A program made the translations under genes and the position numbers. From Guadua angustifolia (Eukaryota > Streptophyta > Magnoliopsida > Poales > Poaceae): DNA of 64,000 bases. The notes beneath the pieces are model-generated. The model searched no databases. It saw nothing but the letters and a program-made list of their open reading frames with translations, and was not told where the DNA came from. The stretch spans positions 38,522,539 to 38,586,538 of the forward strand of contig CM070501.1 of assembly GCA_036346375.1 (NCBI GenBank), in the 5' to 3' direction. Shown piece after piece: positions 11,862-23,300 of the stretch (its first letter is position 1; each line of letters opens with the position of its first letter).

Positions 11862-12134
11862 GATATCTCCAAGTCATCGCCGTAGTGATAACTTGCACAA
11901 GGTGGCAATAAAGTTTCTAGGAAGCGTATCCACACATCCACTCTCCTTCTTTCTGGATGTCGACTACTTCCACAACCGCGTCTACATTGCTTCCTCTGAT
12001 ATCTCCAAGTTATTGCCGTAGTGATCACTTGCACAAGGTGGCAATAAAGTTTCTAGGAAGCGTATCCACGTGTTCACTCTGCTTCTTTCTGGACATCGAC
12101 TACTTCCACAACTACGTCTATGTTGCTTCATGTT
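11862..12134. repeat. 136-bp tandem duplication
   Basis: The block beginning GATATCTCCAAGT at 11862 is repeated at 11998, covering the shared words TTGCACAAGGTGGCAATAAA, TTTCTAGGAAGCGTATCCAC and GACTACTTCCACAAC. The copies differ by scattered substitutions, so the duplication is not very recent. No protein is recognised in either unit. Confidence 0.8.
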
Positions 12135-12974
12135 CTTCATCAATCCCACCTGTAAGTTGTTCGTATGACATATCGACTTTGGTATGTTTCAATTCTTGAG
12201 CATATTCAGGAACAATGTGTTGCATGTTGGTTTGTGCGTCTCTAGTCTTTTATTATATTTACCTCAAAATAAAAAAATGGAATAAAAATATTTTGCTTAT
12301 TTCCAACAATCCTGACTAACCAGCAATTGGTTCATGTACAAGTAGATCAGTCAAATCCTATACAATAGTACACAATATCACAACAAAACTAGGGCTATAT
12401 CCAACTCATTTTCCTACATATTTTGTAGGAGAAGGAGGAGAGAGGACAAGGCGGAAGGTTGCGGTGAACTCATGCCTTCACGGCTCCAAGGACCGAAATG
12501 GGGAAGGTGAATCCGACGGCGATGTCCTTCAGCGGTGAAGGTGACTCTGGCAACAAGGGAAGCAGGTCTAACTGCGATGAGTGACTCCGATGGCGACGAA
12601 AATGCAAGACTGGTGTCTAAGGGCGTGAGGGACCACTGTCGAGGTACTCTAGACCAACGGCAAGCTACTTACGGTCTATGGCAAGGAAATTCGAAGCCCT
12701 ATAGAGACTAAGGTTTGGAGAGCAGCATGGAGGAAAGAGAGACAAGCGAGAGGGCAATGCACATCTGCTCTGAAATGAGGGCAAGGGACGAGCCGATGGA
12801 GGGTTATATCTAGTGGCATTTGGTGAGTAAAATACCCATCAACTTTAGAGGTAATTTGGTAATGGGATGCTGCTCCTTCCAAGAAGTCGCCCGCTCGTCA
12901 CTTTCTATTGTGAGGATGCTTCGCTCCTCAAGTGATTTTGATTTTGAAATATGAGGAGCAAGATATTTGGCAAA

Positions 12975-13211
12975 GGTTATGTTTGGTACAGCTCCAGCTC
13001 CACACGGATCTGGTGAAGCTGGGTATTCCTAACTTTACCATATCCACGGAGCTGGAGTTGTGGATATATTAAGAGTGTTTAGATGTGTCATCTTATTTAC
13101 ATTTTAGACTAAAAATATAAACTTAATTCACTTTATTTATAGGGCCTAAGTTTGGACTGTAGCGACTGCCTCGGTTGAGAAGCTACAGGGAGGGATAATA
13201 CCAAACATGTC
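12975..13211. mobile_element. MITE with TTTGG-AGCTCCAGCTCC ends, copy 1
   Basis: The left end reads GTTTGGTACAGCTCCAGCTCC and the right end ATACCAAACATG, its imperfect inverse. An internal block (actaaaaatataaacttaat) reappears in reverse complement in the element at 18167-18355. They are two copies of one MITE family in opposite orientation. Target duplication not resolved. Confidence 0.6.
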
Positions 13212-15829
13212 CTAGAGTACCAATTTTTTCTACTAGCATACTGGAAGGCCTCGCAACAAGGAGCTAGCTGGCCTGGGCATCACCTACGCACCGCACCTAC
13301 CTCTCGTCCACGTCTCAGTTCAGTTATCTTCTTGCTCCTGCTTACCCGTGCACAGCTCACTCCTACACGCACCTCTCCCCTCTCGACAACCTATCACTGA
13401 CAACCGGACCCACCATACGAGAAAACATGTGGGCCCCACTCGCAGAGTCTGTTCAAGCTTTTAGCTAAGGACGAGTCCTAATTTCGCGCTTAGAGGTGAG
13501 TGTCGTGCCGGGTCGGACCGGCCCAGTATAGGCCCATCGTGCCTACCGTGCCGTGCTGGCCTGGCTCGCCTTCGGCGAGCCCCAGGCATGATTCATTTGT
13601 GTTTCATGCTTGCTTCGTGCCATATCCTTGGCCCAGGATAGGCCTATTTACATTATTGCAATGAGAGAAAAGGAGTCGGAGATGCACGGAGCTGAGGCAA
13701 TCGACAAAAATATTAGAAAAGAAGGAACTAAATTTTATTTATTCTTGACCACCGCACTCTCTCTTAGTCGTTATCTCTCTCAATCTCTCTCAATTTCTCT
13801 TGCTCACTCTATCTCGATCTCTTGCTCACTCGCGCTCTCTCTCAATCTCTCTTGCTTGCTCTCTCTCTCTCACCCAATCGTCTCTCTCGCCCGATCATTT
13901 CTTCTCTCAATCTCTCTCGCCTGGTCGCTCTTTCTATCTCAACCTCTCTTGTTCGCTTCTTTCTCGCATGATCATTCTCTCTCTTTCTTGCCCAATCATT
14001 CTCTCTCTTTCTCACCCGATCATTCTCTCGCAATGTCTTGCTCAGTCTCTCATCCAATCAGTCTCCCCCTCTCAATCTATCAGTCTCTCTCTCAATCTCT
14101 TAGCCTCTCTCGCTCGACCAGTCTCTCTTTCTCAATCTCTCAGTCTCTCATTCGCTCGAGGAGAGGGAGAGAGAGGGATTGAGCCAGAGAGAGTGACATA
14201 GAAAATCAGGTATGTGTTCGACATATCCCTTACTTGCGAACTTCTTTAGTAGGGTGGGTAGCTTTGGAGATCCCATTTTGTACGTTTACGTTGTTCTCAG
14301 ACTTCACTCTTTCAACACTTGTCTATTTTCAAAATAGTTAGGTGGATCCCTATTCTTGTCTCCAAACATAGGACGTAGAGAGTCGAAATAAAGATAATAC
14401 CAGAACTCTAGAGAGCCGAAATAAAGATAATACCAGAACTTTAACTTTCTCTCTTTTTTCTTCTTTCTTTTTTTTCCCACCTATTTTCCTCCCTTTCCCT
14501 TTTTTCCCTCCCCATTCTCCCTAATTTTTCCTCTTCCCCTCCTAACCGGCACCCTCTCTCTTTTTTCCCTCCCCTCTCAATTTTCCCTTCCCCTAATTGG
14601 TGCCGTCTCTCCTTTTTCCCCTTTCCACCCAACCTGTGTCCTCTCTCCTTGTCTTGCCTTGCCTTCCCCACCACTCTATGCCACCCGCCCATCTTGTTCT
14701 CCCATCGCCCCCTGATGGCCTCCTTGACGCCCCCGCACCCTTGCCACCCCGTCGTCCTCTCTCCCTCGCCATCCCCGCTGCCCTTGCCTCTCCCCTCAGC
14801 CCATCTCAACGCCATGTCATCTCCTCCACCATGGCGCCTCCTCGCCTCCCCCACAGCGCAAGCTCGCATCCTCCCCCTACATCGCCCCTCTCGCCTCTAC
14901 CCTCCACCACCATCTCAGCCTCCTTCGCCTGGCGCTCCCTCGGTCTCCATGGCGTGGGCATGGTGCACCCATAGTGACGGCGATGGTGACGGCGTGGCCA
15001 CGAGCATGGTGACACTGGAGGTGAGGTGGCACTGGCTCGGCGACGCGGGGGCGAGGCTGCACGGCTACGCGGCAACTCAAGGGCTCGGCATGACCATAGC
15101 TAGAGTGAGGCGGCGAGGGCTCGGTGCAGCCACGGCAGGAGGCGACGGCACAGGTACCCCTTCCTCCTTGCGCTCTCCCCCACCGACCCTTCCCCTTCTC
15201 CCACTACGACGGTGTGAGCCACGACCAACGGTGACGACGGGCTCGCAACAATTCAAGGCGATGGCGCGAGAGCTGACACGATGGGCACAGGAGCTGAGGC
15301 GACGGGTGGGGTGGGCGCGGTCGTGCAAGTACGACGAGGCGATGGTAGGACGGGGTAGGGTGGTGACTGGCTACGAGGCAAGGTGGTAGTGGGGAGGCGA
15401 GGGATGTGAGGCCGTGCTGCCGCCGTGCTGGCTCGATGCCGGACAGGTACGGACCCAGCCCAAACGACCATATTGGACGGGGCCGCTCACCGTACCTGAT
15501 TTCTGAGCCCAGTATAACTCTGAAGAACCATATCAGATCCGATTTTAGATCATATTGTAGTGTCGTGTCTCGGACTGACCCATTCAAGCCCGCCAGGAAA
15601 TAAATTTCGGTGAAATTCAGCGAAGACAAAGCAAAATTTGAAGTACTGGCCGAATGCAAAATTTTGAATTTGCTACAGTAATTTAAGAAATTTGGTGAAA
15701 TTTTGGGCAAATCAGGCGAAATTTTGGGTTTTAAAACCAGATTTTGATATTTTAGGGCCGTATTTGACCGGAATTAGTCCAATAACCCTTAAGAAAGTCA
15801 TCTTACATGAAAATTTATTGAAAAACTAA
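13212..15829. other. Pyrimidine-rich and GC-rich non-genic stretch
   Basis: A CTCTC-rich tract (13745-14180) is followed by more pyrimidine-rich sequence (about 14440-14900) and GC-rich sequence to about 15400. The long open frames here are composition artefacts: repetitive Ser/Leu or Pro-rich translations without a domain. GC-rich words such as CCGGGTCGGACCGGCCCAG (about 13508) and the block at 15430-15600 resemble transposon-derived sequence common in grass genomes, but I cannot name the element. Confidence 0.45.
13745..14180. repeat. Degenerate CTCTCAATCTCT-type tandem tract
   Basis: About 430 bases of irregular repeats built on CTCTCTCTCAATCTCT, with variants containing GCTCACTC, CCAATCATT and CCCGATCATT. 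One strand is almost pure pyrimidine apart from spaced A and G. The translated Ser/Leu-rich frame over it is not a protein gene. The tract ends where the sequence flips to purine-rich GAGGAGAGGGAGAGAGAGGG (about 14158). Confidence 0.85.
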
Positions 15830-16870
15830 AATTTTGAGACATTTTGAAATTTGGGCAGAAACACTGTCAAATTTTTATAAAATTTTAAAAGCTTGATAAT
15901 GATCTGAAAAATTTATGATACTATATTTAGTAGTGTAGGATCATAAATAAAAAAATTTAAAATAATTTAACTTCATTTGTTATCTTTAAAAAATCAAAAG
16001 CCGAATAGACATAATTGGGACAGTAAACTTGTTAGATTTTTCTAAATTTTCTCGGGTGTGATCACGGTTTAAAATTTTTATGAAAGATTAAGAATTACCT
16101 CAATACCATTTTATAAAATTTTCAAAAAAATCAACTTTTTTGTTTGGTCAATTAAATCTATAAAATCATTGAATTTCATTGTTATACTATATTGCAAAAA
16201 CCAAAAGAGAAAGAACATAAATGCTACTGTGCCTTATAATAATTTTATGAATTCATTGGAGTGTGATCATGATTTAAAATTTTTATGAGATCTTAAACAC
16301 TTTCTTATCACTCTTCTGTAAAATTTGCGTAAATTTTAAACCTTATTTTATCGCTAAAGCAAATCTATGTATTGATTATCAGATTTTTATCAGCACGTAG
16401 CACTGTCAGAATTTTTGGAACTTCTTCACGCATGATAATCATATGAAATTTTTATAAAACATTAGTGATACATCAGGACATTCCACAAAAATTTCCAAAA
16501 TTTTCCAACGTGATTTGAACTATTTTTCATTCCTTTCAAATTTGCTGGTAAGGCTTTTATCAGGATAGTAGCACTGTCCGAATTTTTAAAAAATTTGAAT
16601 CTTGATCACCATCCAAAAATTTTATGGAAACATTAGTAATACATCAGCATCATGCACAAAAAATTCAAAATTTTCTAACATTGTTTGTACCATTTTTATC
16701 CGGTTCAAATTTGCCGGTCAACGTTTCATCTGAATAGTACCAATATTTGAATTTTTAAAAATTTCATAGATCTGATAATCACCTGAAAATTTTATGAGAA
16801 CATCTTTAATGTGCTAGAAACCTTCAAAAAAATTTCAAAATTTTTCGACATCGTTTGAACTATTTTTTAT
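15830..16870. repeat. Degenerate tandem array, unit about 170 bp
   Basis: An AT-rich array in which the word TGAT(A/C)A(T/C), followed about 10 bases later by AAATTTTTATG, recurs with its GAT at about 15895, 16060, 16265, 16434, 16604 and 16774. Spacings are roughly 165, 205, 169, 170 and 170. A second word, (G)CACTGTC(A/C)(A/G)AATTTTT, occurs near 15863, 16400 and 16571, supporting the same unit. Units differ heavily from each other, so the array is old. It lies directly upstream of the GC-rich promoter/5' UTR of the VMP1-like gene. Confidence 0.65.
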
Positions 16871-17348
16871 CAGTGCAATTTCATCAAAATTTCTGAAATT
16901 TTGGCCGAAATTTCAGTAGTAAATAAACCAGATTTGAATTTTTCTTTTTAAATTTTGAATAGATTTTATTTAAAATACTAAAATTTCAGATTTCGATCGT
17001 TGATAAAATTTTGTTCAAACGAAATTTTGTCCTTAGCCCGACCACGTTACCACCTCCGTTCGCACCACGCGAGTCCACCTATAATTCCCCCACAGTCTAC
17101 ACTCGCAAGTCGCAACAACGGAAACTGCTGCCCGGAGAAATATAAAACGAGCCGCGGGACCGGAACCACCACGCCACCACTCCGGTGCCCTGCCCCAACC
17201 GCCACCACCCCCGATCTCGCGTGCCATCCGGCTGCTCCTCTTCGATCGCCCCCGAGCCGTAGGAGCTTCGAGCCCGACCCGGGCGCCCCATGGTGGGCCC
17301 GATACCTCGGGGCCGTGAGATCTAGGGTTTTGCGCCGCCGACGGAGCG

Positions 17349-20300
17349 ATGGGGCGCCGGAAGATCGCGGCGGCGGCGCCACCTCGGGGCTCGTCGAGGG
17401 CGGGGGATGGCGTCATCTCCGGTGAGATCCGCGCCTATATATTTTATGCGTGCGGTAGGTCCAAGTCATTACGAGTTCGTTGTAGATCGGAGCTAGCTGC
17501 TATCGTTGTGGGTTTGTGAGGTTTTTATTGAAATTGGTGTGTGATGGGTGAGGGGGCTGGGATTTGGAGTGGAGCTGTAGTTGAGTAGGATCGGGGATAC
17601 CCGCCAAGGGGAAGCGCGAGACGTCAGGTATTTGTCAGTGTTAGCATGGTGATGCCATTTTGATAGTGCCTAGTAGGATGCCAATTTGCTCGGATTCAAA
17701 TGCGGACCAGCGCATTGTGACATAGCGTGTACATACATACTACGTCATGCTTTTGTTTTGTTAGTGTTTGACGATCGCAGAGTTTCAGTTTGAAGCTATG
17801 CATTTGTTGTACACGTGTGTGTTAACTGAAGAAAGATTTGAGTAGCGAGGGAGAAATGTGAGAAGTATTACGTCTGTGTTCAAAAGGTTACCATTTTGAT
17901 TGGGCATCACCAAGCAATGCATATGTTTCTGGAAAGCTAGTAGATTCTGAATTGATGTCTTTTTCCTTTGGTAGTATGTACTACATCAAGATTGTATTTG
18001 AGGCAAAGCATTAAATTAGGATCGTGGGAAAGGATACTTGAAGTCATTATGGATAATGTGTTAACAACTTGACATGCTGATTTTGTGGTTTCTTCAATTT
18101 AATGATGTCTAGTGTGGATTGCTGAATAACTGAGTTGGTTCTGTATTCCACAATCCACAACATTATGGCCTTGTTTGGTAGAGCTCTAGATCCCAGCTCC
18201 ACTTGAGATCTGAAACTCGTAGGCTAAAATAAAGTGAATTAAGTTTATATTTTTGGTCTAAAATGTAAATAAGATGACCCATCTAAACACTCTTAATGTA
18301 CCAACAGTTTCGGCTCCACGGATCTGGTGGAGCTGAAGCTGTACCAAACACAGCCTAACTTGTATAATATTTGGCTGCACTGCAAAGGACTTTGCTTGTT
18401 ACAATTCAAACAAAACAAAAGCTAACCATGTTGCATTGTGAATTTATGGCATAGCATTAAAAAGTGTATCACATGCTAATGAGACTTGTTCTACCGATTG
18501 CATTACTACAGTGCCTGAGGGTGCGTTTGGATCTCAGGCTAGAAATTTTCTAGCCTAGCTTGGCATGGCGCATTTGAAACCAGTAAAAAAAATTCCAGCT
18601 TTTAGGGGCAAAGTAGCGTTTATGCGCCAGAAAATCCCCGCTCAGCAAGAATCTCGGGCTGAAAAAAGTGCTTTGTAACTTCTCTCCGAAACAAGCGGCA
18701 TCTTCTTTGAACGATTCAGACAGCAAATCAAGTAGGTCGCTGCGGGGATCCTGCCTCCAAAAGCTAGGCCGTTCTTTTGCACTGAACCAAACAGTGTGCC
18801 TTCAAAAGCTAGGCAACCAAACATGGGGCACGAAGAAGTGAAGTTTAGCTGATATGTGCTGGCTCGTTGATTTAGGCTATAGCTCAGCTTAGTGAAAGAT
18901 CCAAACATACCCTGAATCTTTCCCCTTTAGAGCAAGGCAATTGGAAGTTGAACATCAGATTTATTTGTTTCCTGGTGGCCATATGAACCATCCATTCATT
19001 ATAACTGGGCCTACTACTAGGTTACTAGTGTGTGTGTGTGTGTGAAAGTTCTATCTGGTAAATGGACATGCCACTTGCATTTCATATGGTCCCTTTGGTT
19101 TATTCAAGACTTTGCATCAGAATATCTTCTACCTGATACATGTTCATTTAGTTAGGGCTCTCTTATTGGCAGAGCTTAGTACAGTTAGGTGGTATATTTA
19201 ACCAATTTGAAGTTGGCACTCTGTGTGTTTTTAATCCTAAGTATTTCTTTATTTTGCAGAAATCCGGGAGAAACATAAATTGGAATTGGAGAATTTGACA
19301 CTAACAAAGCATCCATTCAGGACATCACATTTTTTCATGTTAGCTATGTTGCAATACTTGAAAAGATTAGCAACATATATCCTGAGTAAAGGTGCTTTGT
19401 TTGTTGTCCTAATTGTTTTGGTGGTAGCTCCTGGAATTTTTCTTGTGGTTACAGATGGTCTGCACAAAAAGGTGTGTTACATTACATGCTAACGGCACTT
19501 TTGTAGTTTTGTTACATTTGTAGTGTTTATGTTGATAAGAATAAGCGTGACCATAAGAACACATGGTTAGTGTCTTCTGTAAGCTTCAGGTGAATGGTGA
19601 TGTACTTGAGTACTAATGTTTGTTTGCTGACATGTATGCAGCGTGTGCAGGAGTTCCTTAATTACGCTAGATTTGTGTTGTGGTGGGTTTCGTTAGGTGT
19701 GGCTTCGTCAATTGGACTAGGCAAGTGTTATTAGCATCCATCAATATTATAAAGTTCAATTACCTATAGAAAAGGAAACACAAATAAATAATGTGTTACT
19801 GTACTTTATTGATCCTTTTTTGTCCTATGAATATTTTTGTTGTTATTTTCACTACAGTCTATGAAGGTGAACATTTTGGTTGTTTTTTTTTAACTTCATT
19901 GTTTGTGAAGGTGGCTGAAGCTTCTATTTACCATAAATTGGTGAGGCAAAAACAAACTTATAAAAGTCATGCATGCTTTCATTTTGTTAGTTACCATAGA
20001 CCATAGTCATCTGTATGTTCATCCAAGGAAAATATCAACAGCAAAATCTCACTTAATTCATGTACTCCCGAGTCTTGACTTTATGAGACCTTTTTTAAAA
20101 AAAATTTAAAAAGGTTGTATTGGGAGAAATTCTAACAAAGGTTATATTGGTAGTGGAGAGCAAAAGGTGCATTATTGCCAGTTTGTATATTGGAGTTAAA
20201 AGTTTATCTGACAATTTACTGCATTGGGACTAAATTTTTGCAATGCACTAGCCACTCTTGCAAAGTGACTTCTCAATTAGATGCAGATGATATATGCCCT

Positions 20301-23300
20301 TTTTTTCCATCTAGAGAAGTGTTTTTTTAACTATTTTAGTGTATTCTCCTTTTTGGATCAGAATTCGTGGATATTTAGAATCTCAGATAATTTTGAGATA
20401 ATATTTTGGTAAGCTGCTAGAGCATTATTTTGTTTCGTGGATATTTAGTATTTCAGATAGTTTTGACATGATATTTTGGCAAGCTGCTAGAGCATTATTT
20501 TGTTAACTTAGAGTCTTAGAGGCGAAAAAGCATAGACCGTGTTTGCTTAGCAAGTTCTGTTAGGTGGTTTTGTGGATTTACTGGCTGTAGTCTTGTTCTG
20601 GGTGATAAGGTTCACCTTTTTCGTATGCCAACACTTGTTACAATGAATGCTTGCCAAGTGTTAAATTTGGAAAATAGAACATTCAAATTTGGAAATTTTC
20701 AGTCTGGAGCACAAAGAAGTTCATTTTTGAAAATTGTTGGATTAAGATTAAGGTCTTCGAAATGCAGGTTCAGGTTTGCATACGTTTGTGCTCTATCTTG
20801 GCCCCCATATTGCTCTCTTCACTATTAAGGCTGTTCAATGTGGCCGGGTTGATTTGAAAACTGCTCCATACGATACCATACAGCTTAAACAGGGGCCATC
20901 GTGGCTTGACAAGAAGTGCTCAGAATTTGGACTGCCGATGTACCCAGCATCAGTTCATTCAGTGAGAATCCCAGTCTTTGAATTACTCCCTCAGGTTCAG
21001 CTGGAAGCTGTTCTTTGGGGCATCGGGACTGCACTTGGCGAGCTCCCTCCTTATTTTATTTCACGAGCTGGTAATATGACAGGGTATTTTATTTTGAAGA
21101 AATAATGATATTTTGTTACATGCTTTACACTTTTACAGTATTCCTCAATCTATGTAGTATGTACATCAGTACATATGATATTACTATTTCTTTTCTTATC
21201 GTTTCTACACCGAGTTGACTTTTCTTGAACGCTACTTGATAGCATCTCTTTTGGTATTGTATCATGTAAGGTGTGCCCTTTCATGGGCACCTAATGTTCA
21301 TCAGCTTCGTGGGCACCTAATGTTCATCAGATTCAATAATACATTACGATAAGGAAAAAGTCCATATAACACCTACAACTTTGTTTGAAAGTCCGTCCAG
21401 CACCCCGAACCATGAAACCAGACATTTGACTTCCTGAACTTTGCGATCTCGTTCAAATAACATCTTGATCTGGTTCAAATAACAGTCCGCATGGTGTGAT
21501 GAGTGGACAATTTTGCCACTTAGGATGACACGCTGACCAAGTATAGGTAAATGACAGATGAGGCACACATGGGCTTCTCTCTTACCGAGATGTGCTTCAA
21601 TGGCCGCCTCCTGTAGCTCCCTCCCTCTCTACTTCGATTAAGGGAGAGGCCCCTGTAGACCCTACTTGTCATTCACCTAAACTTGGCTAGCGTATCATCT
21701 TACATAGCAAAACTGCCTACTCATCACGCCACGTGTGCGATTCCACCCTGCGGAACTGGGTTAGGGTGTTATTTGAACCAGATTGCAAAGTTCGGGAGTC
21801 AAATATTTGATTTTATAGTTTGGAGTGCTAGATAGACTTTCAAGCAAAGTTTAGGGTGTTATATGGACTTCTTCCTTATCATAATATTCTTCATGGGTTA
21901 TTGTTTCTTTTGCTCTCTTTGAATTTGTGTAACTCTTTGACCAAGTAGAACAGTGCCATGCCCTTTTCTAGTTCATACTTATTACTTAGTAATGTGATGC
22001 AATAGAACTTTTCATTGTTACTTTGTGTCACATCTTACGAAACTCTTGATTCTGTTTGTCCTCTTTTCGATGTTTTCGTTGACATGCTTGAATTGTTTAT
22101 TTAGGGTCATTCGTTAGTGGTACGGTGGAAAACTTTATATGTTTATGATAAATTCTAGATCATTTGTAGCAAAATCATGGACTGTGTACTCTTGAAAATT
22201 ATGGAAAGGGTATCCATTATTTTTAGGGTATTCTTATGAAACTCTTGATTCTGTTTGTTCTCTTTTCCTTGACTTGTTTGGGTCATATGTTAGTCGTGTG
22301 GTGGAAAACTTCAGTTGTTTGTGATAAATTCTAGATCATTTATCACAAAAACATGGACAGTCTATTCTTGAAAATCATAGAAAGGCTATCCATTATTTTT
22401 AGGTTACTGTGTCTTTTATCGTTTTTAAGCTGTCCATACTGGGTGAATGACGTGTCATGTTGCATGTTGCAGCTCGCTTACCAGGAAGTGAGTCCCAAGC
22501 TGTCAAGGAGCTGGATGCTACTGCTTCCAAAGAACATGGTCCAATAGCATCCATTCTAAATCGAATGAAACGCTGGCTTCTTTCTCACTCTCAGCATCTC
22601 AACTTCTTCACTATCTTTATTCTTGCTTCGGTTAGTCTATGTCCTGGCTACCATCCTGTCATGCCAATTTCTTTGTATTAATAATGATTTCTTACAAAAT
22701 GTGCACTTAAGGATTTCTGACAAAAATTGCGTGCTACTGTTTATTCGAATTTGTTTTTTTAATAATATATATTTAATGAAAAAAATACAGAAATAATATG
22801 CCAAAAAAAAATGTCAGATCTGCACATCCAATATGCGACAGGCTCTCTGTCGCAATTCCAAATTCCAAATTGCGACAGAGACTGTCGCAATTTGGAAACG
22901 CATTGTATCTCGCCCAATGGTTAGTGATAGGCTTTTTGTTACAATTCCAAATTGCGACAGAAACCTGTCGCAAATTGGATGTGCGACAGGTGTGTAAAAC
23001 TGTCATTTTTATTTTTGGCATATTATTTCTGTAATTTTTCATTAAATATATATTATTTTTTAAAAAATTCTTGTTTATTCAGTTTTTCTTGTTTCAGTTG
23101 TGTTTGAAAGTAGAAAGTTCACACAAGTTTTGTGTATTTGCAAACTGCCACATTATGTTTTTCCTATTTGATACCAAAAAGAAGCTAAGAGAACATTCTC
23201 CATACCGCAATTGACATAGGAAATATCTTGGATGTAGTTCCAAGTACTAACATTCAACCTATAAATAGCTTACCATGCAATTTATCTCTGTCGCCTTTAC

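Larger units (their letters stand above)
8130..12974. other. Intergenic region with short direct duplications
   Basis: There is no convincing gene. The promoter and 5' region of the minus-strand microprotein gene should be near 8130-8700. The sequence then turns AT-rich with a tandem pair at 8831-8922, a repeat cluster at 10081-10319 and a 136-bp tandem pair at 11862-12134. A short GC-rich patch at 12430-12700 has no recognised product. Confidence 0.45.

Noticed and set aside
13610..14201. Long Ser/Leu-rich open frames (190 and 133 codons)
   Set aside because: They are translations of the CTCTC-type tandem tract; no domain, no splice context, and the overlapping frames are equally open.
14649..15389. 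246-codon open frame
   Set aside because: It starts in pyrimidine-rich sequence and continues in GC-rich sequence with many overlapping open frames on both strands. The product has no recognisable motif.
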